Positions 63,759 through 64,000 of a stretch of 64,000 nucleotides of DNA are shown piece after piece. The number at the start of each line of letters is the position of its first letter. Positions within the stretch are counted from its first letter, which is position 1. The stretch comes from Streptomyces sp. DH-12 (lineage in GTDB: Bacteria > Actinomycetota > Actinomycetes > Streptomycetales > Streptomycetaceae). A program made the translations under genes and the position numbers. Location of the stretch: assembly GCF_002899455.1 (NCBI RefSeq), contig NZ_PPFB01000001.1, positions 1,798,001-1,862,000 of the forward strand, in the 5' to 3' direction. Under the pieces are notes generated by a model that saw only the letters and a program-made list of their open reading frames with translations, searched no databases and had not been told where the DNA came from.

Positions 63759-64000
63759 ATGAACACTCGTTCCCCGTCCCGCCGTATCCCGAGACGCCGC
63801 ACGGCGGTCCTGGCAGCCGCGATCGGTCTGCTCGTGGCGGGCTGTTCCGCCTCCGGCGGGGACGAGGGGGACGGGGACACGAACGCGGCGCGCGGCTCCG
63901 GGGGGATGCGGGTCGCCCTCGTCACGCACGGCAGCGAGGGCGACGTGTTCTGGGACCGGGTGCGCAAGGGCGCCGAGGCGGCCGCCGCCCGGGACGGCGT
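63759..64000 (+). CDS. Sugar-binding lipoprotein of an ABC transporter (partial)
   Basis: Runs off the window end after about 80 codons. An Arg-rich start, hydrophobic segment and lipobox LVAGC at Cys29 mark it as a lipoprotein. A Gly/Asp-rich spacer precedes RVALVTHGSEGDVFWDRVRKGAEAAA, the opening strand and helix of a periplasmic-binding-protein type 4 (ribose-like) domain. Start ATG 63759 with GCGAGG about 12 bases upstream. Permease and ATPase genes would be expected beyond the window. Confidence 0.8.
   Translation, partial: MNTRSPSRRIPRRRTAVLAAAIGLLVAGCSASGGDEGDGDTNAARGSGGMRVALVTHGSEGDVFWDRVRKGAEAAAARDG

Overview
The window is high-GC actinobacterial chromosome, almost certainly Streptomyces. 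Codon third positions are overwhelmingly G or C. A full-length two-domain geosmin synthase lies beside a gamma-butyrolactone-receptor homologue that looks like CprB, and an AldO-type alditol oxidase sits at the other end. From memory this gene order parallels the S. coelicolor SCO6071-SCO6147 block. I see no insertion sequence, prophage, CRISPR array, tRNA or rRNA; this is ordinary core-arm chromosome with a few accessory-looking genes.

Layout. 1-7.2 kb: alditol oxidase, a Tat-exported PHP phosphoesterase with a coupled small gene, a TetR regulator with an apparent ATC start, a PEP-mutase-like enzyme, a class II amidotransferase and a homocysteine methyltransferase. 7.2-9.7 kb: a short second Rho factor behind a C-rich leader, then a Lnu(B)-like lincosamide nucleotidyltransferase behind what looks like a complete translation attenuator: leaderless five-codon peptide, three hairpins, and a 9-bp stem hiding the ribosome binding site. 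9.7-25.9 kb: lipoproteins, a 2H phosphoesterase, a DinB-like protein, carboxylesterase, LacI, ThuA, VOC, two AraC regulators, an NmrA-like reductase, a YihY membrane protein, an AidB-like acyl-CoA dehydrogenase, a GAF regulator, a secreted protein and an acetyltransferase.

25.9-35.4 kb is one sulfur-assimilation operon: cysI, a zinc-ribbon protein, cysH, cysC, cysD, cysN, a sulfonate-type ABC transporter (ssuABC) and a CbiX-type sirohydrochlorin chelatase. Most genes overlap or nearly abut. The operon is preceded by a 27-codon leader peptide with a single Cys codon near its end, of the actinobacterial type linked to cysteine-responsive attenuation. Together these genes import sulfur, activate sulfate, reduce it to sulfide and make the siroheme the sulfite reductase needs.

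35.4-46.4 kb: DUF1697 protein, an MMPL exporter, an OleD/Mgt-type macrolide glycosyltransferase with a TetR-like operator but no adjacent TetR gene, a sugar ABC transporter without ATPase, an APH-family kinase, an exonuclease and a SAV2148-type HEPN protein. 46.6-56.1 kb: glgX, treY and treZ (glycogen to trehalose), interrupted by an M14 carboxypeptidase, an SSI-type protease inhibitor and a DUF1707-FHA protein. 56.2-64 kb: an APH-fold protein lacking both catalytic aspartates, an M24 peptidase, a PDZ membrane protein coupled to geosmin synthase, a DUF89 protein, cprB and the start of a sugar-binding lipoprotein.

A recurrent feature is leaderless transcription: at a dozen genes a TAnnnT hexamer ends exactly 6 or 7 bases before the start codon with no ribosome binding site between. 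Functional calls are family-level inferences from visible motifs; no database search was possible.
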